This document shows positions 27,510 through 57,121 of a stretch of 64,000 nucleotides of DNA, one piece after another; positions within the stretch are counted from its first letter, which is position 1, and each line of letters starts with the position of its first letter. The notes under the pieces are model-generated. The model did not search any database, was not told the origin of the DNA, and saw only the letters and a program-made list of their open reading frames with translations. The stretch is from Chrysomallon squamiferum (taxonomy: Eukaryota > Mollusca > Gastropoda > Neomphalida > Peltospiridae). The DNA lies in the NCBI GenBank assembly GCA_012295275.1, contig CM022667.1, forward strand, positions 5,067,208 through 5,131,207, read 5' to 3'. Position numbers and translations under genes: made by a program.

Positions 27510-27604
27510 GCCTCGGTAGCGCAGTAGGCAGCGCGTCAGTCTCATAATCACAAAAACGTAAAAGAGCGATCTGAAGGTCGTGAGTTCGATCCTCACCCGG
27601 GGCA
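27510..27604 (+). tRNA. Elongator tRNA-Met (anticodon CAT) with a 22-nt intron
   Basis: The mature 73 nt match the animal elongator tRNA-Met closely. Acceptor GCCTCGG pairs fully with CCGGGGC (one G-T pair), the D arm is GCGC/GCGC, the anticodon loop CTCATAA carries CAT, the T arm is GTGAG/CTCAC with TTCGATC, and the discriminator is A. An insertion of 22 nt (27547-27568) sits one base 3' of the anticodon, the canonical position (37/38) for tRNA introns. A run of T directly downstream (from 27606) is a polymerase III terminator. The acceptor base pair 7-66 is G-C where human has T-A, a paired change that argues for a working gene. CCA is not encoded, as usual in eukaryotes. Confidence 0.93.
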
Positions 27605-27605
27605 C

Positions 27606-27620
27606 TTTTTTTTTTTTTTT
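27606..27620 (+). terminator. Polymerase III T-run terminator of the tRNA-Met gene
   Basis: An unbroken T tract starts two bases after the discriminator base, fitting pol III termination. Confidence 0.85.
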
Positions 27621-27624
27621 TCTT

Positions 27625-28331
<707 letters not shown>

Positions 28332-30434
28332 TTACGTCAGGTAAGAAGGCCGAGGTGTTGACTTTGCGATCACCGGGCAGGTTTCTGATGTCTGGAAAAA
28401 AAAAAAAAAAAAAAAGTAATTAACAATTAATAATATATAAAATAAACATAATTAAGAAAGGGGAAAAAAAAAACTTAATCTTATTATTATTCTGTAATCT
28501 TAAAACTCTAAAACAGAACACTGAACAACAAGATACGCTGAAAATAATTTACAATACTTGCGTCCGTGCTGTATACTTATATGTATAAATAAATGTGTTT
28601 ATATTCTACCTTTGTCTCTGTGGATACCTGTGCGTGCGTGCGTGTGTGTGTGTGTGTGTGTGTGCGCATATTTGTAAATATGTTTATTTATGTATATGTG
28701 TATGTATGTACGCGTGTGTTTTTATAATGTGTCTATTGTACGTAGACAGGTAGGTAGGCTGGCAGGCACGCTTACGTTTCTCGAAATACACACCTCATTA
28801 ATTCTAATGTATATAAGTCGTCTTCTTCTTAGAATGACTAAAACGCAAATCAGTGAAAAGAAAACAATACATCCGACAAATATTCCTGCTATCGTCCCAG
28901 GCGACAGGCCACAACCACGACTTTCATCTGAGCCGTCACCGCAGTCGTCGAAGCCGTTGCACGTTAGTGCCGTGTCGATGCAACGGTCGTTGTTGCAGTG
29001 GAATCGGTAACTAGGACAACTTCCTGTGTAATAAACAGTTTGTACATAATTCTATCACTGGTCAGTCACTGGTCAGTCACTGGGTTTTACTTGTCTATCA
29101 CTGGTCTATCACTGGTCTATCGCTAGTCTATCACTGATCTATCACTGGTCTATCACTGATCTATCTCTAGTCTATCACTGATCTATCTCTAGTCTATCAC
29201 TGATCTATCACTGGTCTATCTCTAGTCTATCACTGATCTATTACTTTCTATCTCTAGTCTATCACTTTCTATCTCTAGTCTATCACTGATCTATCTCTAG
29301 TCTATCACTGATCTATCTCTAATCTATCACTGATTTATCTCTAGTCTATCACTTTCTATCTCTAGTCTATCACTTTTTATCTCTAGTCTATCACTTTCTA
29401 TCTCTTGTCTGTCACTGATCTATCTCTAGTCTGTCACTGATCTATCTCTAGTCTATCACTTTCTATCTCTAGTCTGTCACTGATCTTTCTCTAGTCTATT
29501 ACTTTCTATCACTAGTCTGTCACTGATCTATCTCTAGTCTATCACTGGTATATCACTGATCTATCACTGATCTGTCACTGGTCAGTTCTGCAATATAAAT
29601 GTATGCTACTCACCGTTGTTGCCTCGGTTGAAACTAGTTACCAGTATGTCGAAGTGTCCGTACTGAACTGAGCCGTCTGTAGTAAACACAAATTTTGCTC
29701 CTCCGCCTCGTGTTTCGTTCTTAACTCGTGTCACGTGTCCACAAATTAAACCTTCAGGTTGAACACGAAAAAGAAAGGAAAAGAGATGACAGCAACGATA
29801 TAAAACACATAAAAAGTAACAGAGATAAAAAAAAAAAAGAATTAACAATAAAAAAAAAAAAAAAAAAAAAAATACCAAGAAGAAGATGAAATATAAGAAC
29901 AACAAAACCCATGCTATATAAACATAGCGGTAGCAGAAGACTATCCAGAATTTAAATAATTAACTAAATATAAATTTAAATAAAAAAATAAAAAAATAAA
30001 ACAGAAATCTTTCTGAAGGAGTAGACCAACGCTGGTTGACTTCGTTTATGACAGTGATCATTTACGTAATGACATAGCGATTATGATTTAACTAGCTTTC
30101 TCACCAACGTCCTCTTTAATAAACTGCAGTACCTGTTATCGGTTGGCCATTATCGTTTGAAATCTGAAGACTGTTGCGTGTGCATCCCTTCCTGTACGCT
30201 GTGTTAAAAGAACGGAACTGAATGAGGAGCTCGTTTGAAGCGGACGTTGTGAGGTTCAGCCAGCAGCGCCAGTTCCGTGGCAAAGCGGAGTTGTTTTTAC
30301 TCAGCCGAAGACGCACGTCTCTGGAAATTCTGATAGGAGGAGGAGGACGACTAGAACGTTTGCACTGTTTGTCAAAATAGTCTGTCAATATAAATATAAA
30401 TATATGGCGATAGAGAGAGAGAGAGAGAGACAGG

Positions 30435-30525
<91 letters not shown>

Positions 30526-30615
30526 GGAGACAGAAAGTGAGAGAAGACAGAGAGAGAGATAGAAAGATAGATAGATATACACACATATACACACACGCAG
30601 AGGGAGGGAGGGAGG

Positions 30616-30665
<50 letters not shown>

Positions 30666-30970
30666 AGCTATAGAACACCCGAATATTCTCTATGTTCAGA
30701 GTCTAATCAGACGTACATAACACATAGAATATTCAAGACCCTAAACTAAATACACACACATACATATGCATAGATACATAATACAAACATTACACATACA
30801 TACATACCTATATGCATACATACATACACATATAAAAGAACATACATGTATGCGCGCATATTCTGCTTACACCCGTTACAAACACATTGTTACTTACAGA
30901 CAGCAGGCTTGTATCCATCTGTAACACAAAGGACGCAGAAGAAGAAACAGACAAATGTAACAACAGACAT
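28332..30970 (-). CDS. CUB-like / LDL-receptor class A / single-pass membrane protein
   Basis: Five exons join in phase: 30970-30898, 30381-30133, 29751-29614, 29023-28794 and 28391-28332, for 249 residues. The order is a signal peptide (hydrophobic [13 protein letters not shown]), then a CUB-like domain with Cys near KQCKRS, WRCWL, RKGCT and LICGH and a typical end [11 protein letters not shown]. Next comes one LDLa repeat with six cysteines and the calcium-binding signature [14 protein letters not shown] transmembrane helix ([20 protein letters not shown]) is followed by RRRR and a short cytoplasmic tail ending SYLT. Phase-1 introns flank the CUB exons, as is usual for extracellular modules. 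It is probably a small type I surface receptor or adhesion protein; its ligand is unknown. The intron between exons 3 and 4 is filled by a minisatellite and the first intron by (GA)n. Confidence 0.88.
29040..29590. repeat. Degenerate minisatellite (CTATCACTGATCTATCTCTAGT type)
   Basis: An intron of the CUB/LDLa gene is almost wholly made of 10-12-bp variants on CTATCACTG(G/A)T and CTATCTCTAGT in alternating order. The strict alternation of CACT and CTCT variants suggests amplification of a two-variant unit. Confidence 0.85.
30407..30668. repeat. (GA)n / GATA microsatellite block
   Basis: A compound purine tract in the first intron of the CUB/LDLa gene: GA repeats, GATAGATA and GGGA runs. Long apparent open frames over it are low-complexity artefacts. 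Confidence 0.9.
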
Positions 30971-31102
30971 GATGAACACGACGTAGTATTACGACGACCT
31001 GCAGTCGGTGTGTTTCAGTCAAGTTTCAAAGTATCTCGTGATGATGTGTTAATAATGAAGAAAGCAAAGGTTAATCACATGGAGATATCTAATACAGATT
31101 AG

Positions 31103-31130
31103 ATGTATGTCTGTGTGTGGGTGTACATGT

Positions 31131-31172
<42 letters not shown>

Positions 31173-31191
31173 AGTGGGTGGGTGTGTGTGT

Positions 31192-31238
<47 letters not shown>

Positions 31239-31260
31239 GTTTGTGTCTGAGCGCATATGG
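31103..31260. repeat. (GT)n microsatellite
   Basis: About 120 bp of GT repeats broken by GGAGTGGGTGGG. It lies upstream of the duplicated receptor segment, whose left edge appears at about 31370. Confidence 0.9.
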
Positions 31261-32019
31261 ATACGTATGTACGACTCTGTGTATGTGTGTGTATATGTAT
31301 ATGTATCTGGGTGTGTTTATAACTGTATCCATCCGTCTATCTATCTATTATTAATTTACAAAACAAAAAACAACACAAACTGAATACTGTTTTAGGTATC
31401 AGATTTATTCTGCTACGGTCGAAACTCGAATATGAATTCATATCTTCAAACAGTGACAAATTATATTACTGTAAAACGAAAAGTATAAGTAAAATAAAAA
31501 ATAAAATAAAAATAAAAATAAAAAATAAAAATAAAATTACTGTAAAAAAAAAAATAAAAAAAAATAACCAATAAAATAAAACCAATAATATGAAAATATA
31601 TATATATATAAAAAAAAAAAAAAAATTAAAAAAAATGAATCTATCAGTTTATCTAGTTGGAACGGAAAAATATGTTTTTATTTGCTAACATAATTGTATC
31701 GAGCTAACACAATTGAACTAATCGTATATGGTGAGCACTTGTGAATACTGCAGAATGAGCCAAAGTTTGTTTAAGGAGAAATATTTACCTGATCTGGCTG
31801 GCGAAACAGTATAGCACAAGTAAAAGTAAACTGACCGATAGAAATTATACGGCAATTTCCAAAGAGAATGACAAGCTATTTTGTTAAATCAATTAATGTG
31901 ATGGGCTAATGTAAGTGCTCTGTACTCTGTAGGTGATGTTGCCTGTTTTGTAACAAAATTCTGATAGCAGCAGCTTTGAAAAACGAGCATACTGTAGACT
32001 GCAGCTTTTTAAAAAATTC

Positions 32020-32385
32020 GTACATTCTGTGTAGAGTAGCGTTTTTAGAAATTCGTTCGTATTGTGTGGAGCAGCGCTTTTAAAAATTAGTTACTACTGC
32101 GCGGAGCAGCGCTTTTAAAATTTCGTTCGTATTGTGTGGAGCAGCGCTTTAAAATTTCGTTTTAAAAGCGCTTTTCATTCGGTCGTATTGTGTGGAGCAG
32201 CGCTTTAAAATTTCGTTCGTATTGTGTGGAGCAGCGCTTTTAAAAATTCGGTCGTATTGTGTGGAGCAGCGCTTTAAAATTTCGTTCGTATTGTGTGGAG
32301 CAGCGCTTTAAAATTTCGTTCGTATTGTGTGGAGCAGCGGTTTTAAAAATTCGTTCGTATTGTGTGGAGCAACATTTTAATTTTA
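32020..32385. repeat. Minisatellite upstream of receptor copy A
   Basis: About ten imperfect units of 31-36 bp built on CGTATTGTGTGGAGCAGCGC followed by a T/A run. The last unit ends about 110 bp before the copy A start codon. A diverged form of the same array precedes copies B and C. Confidence 0.9.
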
Positions 32386-32491
32386 TTTTATTTCGTTTTT
32401 ATTTTATTTTATTTTATTATATGGAACAGCGTTCTTGAAAAGTGGCACGTTTGTAGTTTCACACTGATCAAAGTGAGGGGTGAAAATTACT

Positions 32492-35358
<2,867 letters not shown>

Positions 35359-35619
35359 CAGATCACTCGAGTTAGAGGTGACATGAACGAGTCAGTGTAC
35401 AGCAGATATAAAGTGTTTTATTAAAAGAATGAAGTATGTTAAGAATTCTTGTCATTTTCATTCACTGTGTTTAGTACCCGCAGAAGAAAACATAATTTTA
35501 TAACCTTTTACCTGCTGCATAAATGAGAATTTAAAAAAAGAAAGAGTAATAAAAATACAATGATGGTAATGATGATGATGATGTTGATGATGATAATGAT
35601 TATGATGATGATGATGATG

Positions 35620-35669
<50 letters not shown>

Positions 35670-37051
35670 TAATAATGATAATTGTAACTGTGTATTCAGA
35701 GGAAACTTCTGCCTGGGACAGTTGAGTTTTACTGGAAATCTCGCACTGTGACCAGAGTTTACTGAAAGTTGTCACTGAATGTTTCTTTAGGAAAACCGTT
35801 TTAGCTAGTCGTTTGTATCAAACGACTGGGTGATGGCGTCGGGTTTCCTGTCTGTTAATCATCCCTATAGAAAATAAACAACAACAAAACTATGGGTTAT
35901 TCGATGTCATTTAAGAAAAAAAAAAAAAAAAAAAAAAAAAAAGAGACGAAGAAGAAGAAAAGAAAACCTAAATATTTAACCTCATTACCTGCGATGAAAT
36001 TTAGCATATCTAAATGAAATCTCAAATATTAATTCAGTTGTAGCTGAAATTTTGGCAACTTGACATATTTCTTATAAAATGCTTTAGAAGCCTTTTTCAA
36101 CCTCGTGCGCTTGTGTATTGAAGTACTGGAAGTGTAAAACGGGCGTGTTAAGGTGACCTATGTCCACTCTGAGTGTATTTTACTACTAAATAAAAAAAAA
36201 TACGCGTGTGATCTTTTTTGTTTTGACTTGACGTTATTTCAAGGTCATGTGGAGAAAAAGATTCAATTCATGATCAAACTAAAGGTCAAAAGGTTACCAC
36301 AGTTTAGCTTGACCCCCTATCAATGAAATAACAAAATATTTGGAATCCTTATCAGTTTAGCTTACCAATGATTCCAGTATCATTAAAATCCACCCACTGG
36401 TTACCCAGGATATCAGGGTCCAAAAAAGTGGTGGCCACGCCCATTTTGTTTGTTAAAAAAGGTAAAACACGCGGGCTCATATCTCCGAAACTATTGCTAC
36501 AAACTGAACTGATATTTGAGATTCTGGCCAGTAATGTCAAGTCGAAACTACATCTCAGAAAAATCTAAGAATGTGAAGTTAAACCCATTGTGTGATGACA
36601 TGGAATGACCCCCCCCCATAACATCTATTTTGTAAGCTTTAGTATTAAAATATGTTGAAGAGAAACGTTCGTTTGTTCATGCATCTCGATCCAAGGTTTA
36701 TGATGGAATATTTTGAGAAATAAAAATAAAAATTGAATTAGATATGAGAATTAGGTTTCCTTCCGTTTCTTTCTCTGTTTAGTTTTCTTATAAATGATGG
36801 TTGATACTGAATGTGTTGAAATGATAAAAAATATACTGAATGCAATGATATGATGACTGTAATGATGAATGATGATTTTAAATTATACTGAATGCAATGA
36901 TATGATGACTGTAATGATGAATGACGATCTTAACGAGAAACCGAAAACAAATCTGAACCTGTCAGTTTTTGTTATTTATTTTCATCGCCTGACTTATTCT
37001 AGACATTTGCTTAGTCCGCTTCATTTCACATCAGAGAGATCGTCATAGACA

Positions 37052-37123
<72 letters not shown>

Positions 37124-37485
37124 GAAGAAGAAAAACGGTTTCTATTTTGCAGCGTAAAACACTTACATGTATGTCGATATAATTAGTCTGGAATAAGAAC
37201 ACGGGTGAAAACATGACTCATGAAATCATGTCAAAAACAACAACAGCAACGGCAACTATTGACTAACAACAAACAGTTGACATAATTCCACAGCATTGTG
37301 AAACAATTCAGCGACTGTTTGCACACAGAAAATGAGTACAACAGTATTAAACTTTTGGGAATGAAACATGTTTACTGAAATAAGCTTTAATAGTCAGCTA
37401 CTTTCAATGAAGAAAGAAAAATAATCGTTAGGAGATCACTGAAGCATTACTAATATTTTTAATCACGACCAAAACGTGTGTGTTT

Positions 37486-37518
<33 letters not shown>

Positions 37519-38110
37519 GTATATATATATATGTGTGTGTTTGTGTATATATATATATATATATTGATATATATATAGAGAGAGACACAAACACACACGC
37601 ACATATATATATATATATGTAGAAAGATAGATAACAGAAAAATAAGAAAGGTTATAAAAAATATTTTTATCTAAACAAAACCAAACGAAGTAAATATAAA
37701 AAAGTTTAAAATATTAATATTACAGAAACATATTTAGCTAACAGTTTATTTCAGGTTTTTAAATACAATACATTTTTTTTTATATTTGCTGATGGAAAAT
37801 TCTGGCGTTATGATTAATACAATGATACTAAAAGGTCTGGAAACCATGTTTGAACCGCACTTGTGAATTCTGTGTGATGAAACTCAGGAACAAAAGGATC
37901 GGCATGAATCAAGATTTACTTCAACAATATTTACTTTAACTGCCTGGGGAAAATATTACTCAAACATAAAATAAATTGATCGTTAGGAATTTTCCAGCAA
38001 TTTGCAAAAAGAATGAAAAGCTATTTTATTACATCTATTTTATTAGATCGTGTGATGTGCTAATGTCAGAGCTTTGTAGGTGATGCTGTCTGATTTATAA
38101 GAAAATTCTG
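35359..38110. other. Spacer between receptor copies A and B
   Basis: No gene is seen. It contains (GATGAT)n/(AAT)n at 35560-35672, poly(A) at 35914-35942, a GCA-repeat at 37049-37085 followed by (AAT)n, and TA/TG tracts at 37485-37620. A 46-bp direct repeat (TATACTGAATGCAATGATAT...) occurs at about 36828 and 36885. The segment from about 36790 reappears in shortened form at 57560-57870. Copy A, unlike B and C, has no precursor gene downstream. Confidence 0.6.
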
Positions 38111-38119
38111 AAAATCGCA

Positions 38120-38330
38120 CGTATATGTGGAGCAGAGTTGTTAATAGTCAGTACGTATCAGGAGGAGCAGAGCTTTTGACTTCATTTACATACTGTGTGG
38201 AGCAGAGCTTTTAACTCCATTTACGTACTGTGTGGAGCAGAGCTTTTAACTCCATTTACGTACTGTGTGGAGCAGAGCTTTGAACTTCATTTACGTACTG
38301 TGTGGAGAAGAGATTTTGAAAACGTTTTCG
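38120..38330. repeat. 35-bp minisatellite upstream of receptor copy B
   Basis: Four to five units with core TTTACGTACTGTGTGGAGCA. The array ends about 110 bp before the copy B start codon and is the short form of the larger array ahead of copy C. Confidence 0.9.
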
Positions 38331-39120
38331 TATTAGTAGGACGAGCATTTTTAAAAACTATTTCTTGTTGAGTCTGCGGAGGTTTTGAAAATTCGTCAAT
38401 GTGTATGGATCTACGAAAGTGAGGGAAAGAATTATAATGAAGGGACAGTTAAGCGAGATTATGGTCTTTTTTATCTGTATGTTTACAATAGGTGAGTTAC
38501 CCTTTATTAATCTTATTCTCTCTCTCTGTTTCTTTATTTCTGTCTTTCGTTTTCTCTCTGTCTGTGTGTCTTTTTCTGTATCGCTCTGTCTGCACACACA
38601 AATACTTGTTTCTTTTTAATAATCCGATCGCTTGTGTCACAGCGTCAGCACAGACGTCAAGTGACGTACGACGACTACTCAGGGACCTGTTCAAAGACTA
38701 CGACAGCCGTGTAAGACCTGTTCTGAACCAGCAGAAACCCATCACACTTGACATACGATATGACTTGGAAAGCATCGATGAATTGGTACGTGCATCGCGC
38801 ACACGCGCGCACACACACACAGTGGCACACATACGAAGCTACATTAACGTATAAATATACAGAGACATACTCGCAGAAAAACCCAACACACACAGGCGCA
38901 TATGTACACCCGTACATTTAAATATATATAACTAAATTCTCACGAATACCGACGGTAAATTATGTAGACAATTACTGTATGTTTGTATATATTATTTTAA
39001 ATCTCTTTATTTTTAAAAGGTTTTGTATTTATTATACTGCAGGACATAAAAAAACAAGTTCTGAGATCAAAAGGCTATTTAACATTCGTACGTACACTGA
39101 TTATTTTTATAATAATTAAT

Positions 39121-39478
<358 letters not shown>

Positions 39479-39845
39479 CACGAAATAGATAAAACTTTGA
39501 TTGATGTAGGAGTGGTTTGATGAACTGCTGTGTTGGAACGTGTCGGATTATGGCGGTCTGTCCAAGATCTTTGTCTCGCAGTCGTCTCTATGGTTACCAG
39601 ACTTCGTGTTGAATAACCAGTACGTCTGTTGTCAAAATATCTTAAATCTAAACGTTTCTAATGATATAAATAATTGTAATATTACATATATGTCTGTGAC
39701 TGCTTATATAGAACTGGATAATAGATATATTTAAATCTAATTAATTTATTATGCATTAACAAAAACGTCTAAAGAAAGCCACACACTCACCAACAACAAT
39801 AAAAAAGAAAACAAAAAGAACAACATCAATAAACAAATGAATATA

Positions 39846-39847
<2 letters not shown>

Positions 39848-39900
<53 letters not shown>

Positions 39901-39902
39901 AT
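39848..39902. repeat. (AAAT)n microsatellite in receptor copy B intron 4
   Basis: About 14 AAAT units. Copies A and C have only three or four at the same place. Confidence 0.9.
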
Positions 39903-42040
39903 GAAATAGTTTTAGAAGAATACTAACAACAAGTAAACTATATTACGTTGACAGATACAAGGGTAAAGAACGTATGGGATCTGCAGACACGTTTGTCAGT
40001 GTTTCTCACAGTGGAAAGGTATCTTGGTTCCCAGCGATGGTCTTCCCAACAATGTGCAACGTAAACATCCGCTACTATCCATTCGATACACAGATCTGTT
40101 TTTTGAACTTGAGCCTTGGATGTACGACAACTTGTCGGTAACCTTGCCTTCCACACTGCCTGAGATTTCATCAACCTTCATGATTCCCAGTTCAGAGTTT
40201 GACGTGAAAAGCTTACCATCGAAAGTCATCTTTATTGACGTTCCTCTTAACAACGTGTCTTTCGCCTCTGTAAAGTTTTCACTGAGTCTGCGCAGAAAGA
40301 GGACCTTCTATTGGCTGACGATGATACTTCCGCTCATAGCGTTTCCGTTTCTGTATCCGGTGAGCTTCCTGATTCCAGCTTCCAGTGGAGAGAAGATAAC
40401 TCTGTCAGTTACTATTCTGCTGACGTTTCTCGTGTTTAATGGACTCATCAACGACTCGTTACCTAAACTGTCCACGACAGTATCGATCTGTGGTGAGTAA
40501 TACCACTACAGCTTCTACTGCTGCTACTATTGTTACTTCATCATCTACGTTACTTAAACTTGTGCTGGTGTTGCCAGTTCTGCTGCTGCTGTTAATTTAC
40601 TGCTACTAGTATTTCTATTCATATATTAATCATGTTTTATGTCCATAGCAAGAGTGCATGAAACGCTTGGATATGTAGTAATAAATCGATGTCTAATTGT
40701 GTTTTATATGAACTATTAAAACTTAAGAAGGAAAACGCTTAATTAATTTTTTTCTCTGTTTCAGTTTTATACACATCTTTACAAACAATTACCAGTCTCA
40801 TCACTGTTGTGGCTAACGGCGTCATCATCTACATCGATGGTTTGTCACCGTCGTCAAAACCGCCACTTTTGCTCAGACTTTTGGAAGGAACTCTCTGGAA
40901 GGGGTGTAAGTTGAACGGACCCAGTCAGTCGGTCTTGCAGACCAAGGACGCACAGACACCAGAGCGAGTGACGAGTTGTCAGGAAAATGTGCAGGGCGAA
41001 AACGACAACATGGCGAAGTACGATTACAAGACAACGGCAAGAAAACTTGATGACGTTTTGTTTTACTTGTCTCTAGGATTTGCTTTCCTCACCGTTCTAA
41101 CGTTCTGCATTGTCTTACTGATTTAACAGATCACTCGAGTTAGAGGTGACCTGAACGAGTCAGTGTACAGCAGACAGAAGTAGGTTTATTAAAAGAATGA
41201 CGAATCTCATGATTTGTTATTTTTATTTTAGTTTGTCAAGATTACGACCAATAAAAGAAAGACTACTTACCATATTGGAGAAAATAGAAATTTTAAAATG
41301 TTTCCCTTTTGCATAAATTAGAACTGAACAATGGCGATGCAGTGATAACAAGAACGACAAAACTGCAACAAAACCAGATAATGATTGTGATGATGATGAT
41401 AAACTAACAACAACAGTAACAAAATTAGCAAAAAATTAACAACTATCGCAACAACGACGACGACAGCAAAAATAGGAACAACAACAATAATAACATCAAT
41501 AATATGCATCATATGTATAATAATAAAAAGCTATCATATAAAACGTATTGTTTTATAATTGATGTAAGATGGGAAGTTCAGCGATGGTTTCACTAATGAA
41601 ATCGAGTTAACTACATCAGTTGCAACGGCAACCACCGATCTTCAGAAGCTGCTTTCGTGATTATTTCAGTGTTTGATGAAAACCATTAACAGACTGTTTG
41701 TAGAGAGAAACAAATTATTAGAGTATTGATTTGACTTGATGTGACTCATTCTTGTTAGGTTCAACGAAATTACTTCATAATGGACACAAAGAGAAAAAAG
41801 AAACAAACAGTGGCACACACAGAGACACACATACACACACACACTCACACACTCACAGAATCACAGACACTGATAAGAAGAAAATAGTGAATACATGTAA
41901 TGATTGTGGTTTCAGTTAGACTGAAAATATATTTAGTTAAATTAATGTTTGTTTAATTAATTAAAAAATGTTTTATTTCATTTTATTATTTTTTTTCTTG
42001 TGCTACTATCACGTGTAGAACCACGGTCCTGTGTGTGTGT

Positions 42041-54701
<12,661 letters not shown>

Positions 54702-55275
54702 AGTGGAAGTCTGAAATTTAAAATTATAGTTAAACAGTTAATTCTATCTTAAATAAACCTTCCAAGAAGTGTGGCTCCTTTGACTTTCCTCATAATGATA
54801 ACAGTTTTGTAGTTAATACTAGGTTTCTGTCTGTCTGTCTGTTTATCGTTCCATCTAAACATGCCTCTCTACCTGCATGTCTGTATGTCTGTCTATCTAA
54901 TTAGCTATCCATCAATCTCTATGTCTGTCATTTTATCTATGCATGTCCTTCTATGTCTGTAATTAATAACTGTGTGTATTACATCTGTGTGTGCGCTCGT
55001 CTGTCCGTATGTTTATAGACACAGACTAATGAAAACACCAAATAAAACTCAATTCCAATTAATATGTGCTGGACATCAACAGTCTTCATTAAACAAAACG
55101 TAAATATAAAATATAATGTACATTATCACAGCTAATAATAATTTTAAAGTTGCATCACAACTTAGAGAAAAAAGTAATAAAGGAAATTTAGGTTAAATAT
55201 ATAAAAATAAGCTATGCACTGAGTCAAGACGACATTTCAATACATAATAACAATTGAAATACTATTAGTACGTAC

Positions 55276-55330
55276 CTCTCTGTTTGCCTTACTGGAATAT
55301 GTGTTCTGTGTTTATGGTTTATAAATGTCT
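55276..55330 (-). promoter_or_regulatory. TATA-type promoter and leader exon of the micro-exon gene
   Basis: On the minus strand TATAAA lies at 55323-55318. A putative leader exon ends at 55276 on a GTACGT donor, with its start about 30 bases after the TATA box. The coding exon opens 8 bases after an AATTTCAG acceptor at about 54710, so a separate leader exon is needed. The assignment is inference from spacing. Confidence 0.5.
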
Positions 55331-55589
55331 GATAAAATGCAGTAGATGGCATTTTCTATGTGCATCCACATATGGTCATTGATAAGAAATCTATTTAAAG
55401 ATCGAGAAAAAAAGAGAAGATTTAATAAAATAAATGCAAATGCAAAAAGATGACGTTTGTGCAATATCTTACTGGAAAAATCGTGTCCGTGATTATACAG
55501 AACAATAAAATATAAATATTAATTCATCGTTTTTTTGTAAGATATATGAAGAAAATAAATAAGATAATAAATAATAAACCTATTATAAC

Positions 55590-55624
<35 letters not shown>

Positions 55625-57082
55625 AAAGAAAAAAAAAGAAAACAAAAAAAGAGATAAAGATATGTCTGTCTGAAGGAATATCTATCTGTATAATTTAATG
55701 TATGTATATTGTTATTCTGTATGGTTATTATTGTGTCTGTCTCTATATTATTATGTCTGTCTGTATATTGTTATGTCTGCATGTATAGTGTTATATCTGT
55801 ATGTATAGTGTTATGTGTGTATGTGCATTGTCTTGTGTATGTATTTGGTGTATGTACTGTTATGTCTGTACATTGTTATGTCTGTATGTATTTTATGTCT
55901 GCACGTACGGTTTTATATCTGTATGTATATTTGTGTCTTTATCTACATTGCTATGTGTATATATTGTTATGTGTATATATATTAGTATATCTCTGTATAT
56001 ACTGTCAGTTTGTGTCTACATTTTTCAATCAGTATGGATATTTTTCTGTCTGCAAGTATTATGACTGTATGGATATTTATGTGTCTGGACGTATATTGTG
56101 ATATTTTATGCATATTGTTCGGTGTGTATATACTGGTAATGTCTTTATGTTGCTATGTCTGTACGTAAATTGTTATGTCTCTGTGTATATTATTCTGTCT
56201 GTTTATACATCTTCTACTTGTAATTATGTTAACATGTCTGCATGTACAGTGACTGTATGTACAGTGACTGCATGTACAGTGACTATGTACAGTGACTATG
56301 TACAGTGACTGTATGTTCAGTGACTATGTACAGTGACTGTATGTACAGTGACTATGTACAGTGACTGTATGTTCAGTGACTATGTACAGTGACTGTATGT
56401 ACAGTGACTATGTACAGTGACTGCATGTACAGTGACTGTATGTACAGTGACTATGTACAGTGACTGTATGTACAGTGATTGTATGTATGTTTCTATATCT
56501 AAAAGGTGTGTAGACAACGTAGACAAACCTGAAAATAAAAAATAAAAATTTGGGACTATTTTCCTTTCTGCCAAATTCTCAGCGAAAGGTTACCTTGGTT
56601 TTAAAACAGTATTTTATTTATTTATTTATTCTTACTCTCTAGTTGATGCAAATAAATATATATTTATATACACAGAAACAAAATATAATATTATGATGAA
56701 AGCTTGTTTTTCAAATCATCCACGAGTAATTTATTAATCTGATGTTTCATAGTTTATCTTCATTGACAGTAAACAGATAAAATATTCTAAGAAATATTTA
56801 TATTTTATTACTCAAAAGAACCTTTAAGAAGTGATTTTTATACATTGTACATTGCTTTCAAATTAACATTTACTGAATAAACAAGACTGAAGTAACAAGA
56901 CCGGCATTTTATATTTAACGAATTCTGATAAAATATTTCGCAGATACAGACATGAAATACTAAAGTAAAATGTCTAATCAACGTTATGACAGATTAAAGA
57001 AAAAAAAAGAAAGAAAAAAAATTGTGAACTTTTCTCACTTTGCCATATGCTTAAAAAAAAATTCAAAATAAAATTAAAAAAG

Positions 57083-57121
<39 letters not shown>

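Noticed and set aside
28690-29010. Open frame on the plus strand
   Set aside because: It is the shadow of the LDLa/transmembrane exon on the minus strand, which has clear domain motifs and splice borders.
31370-32010. Search for a second micro-exon precursor gene beside receptor copy A
   Set aside because: No match to its exons was found upstream of copy A or in 35359-38110, so copy A appears to lack the partner.
36300-36610. Less AT-rich patch between copies A and B considered as a gene or mobile element
   Set aside because: Short open frames on both strands have no recognisable motif and there are no terminal repeats. A dispersed repeat is possible but cannot be shown from this window.
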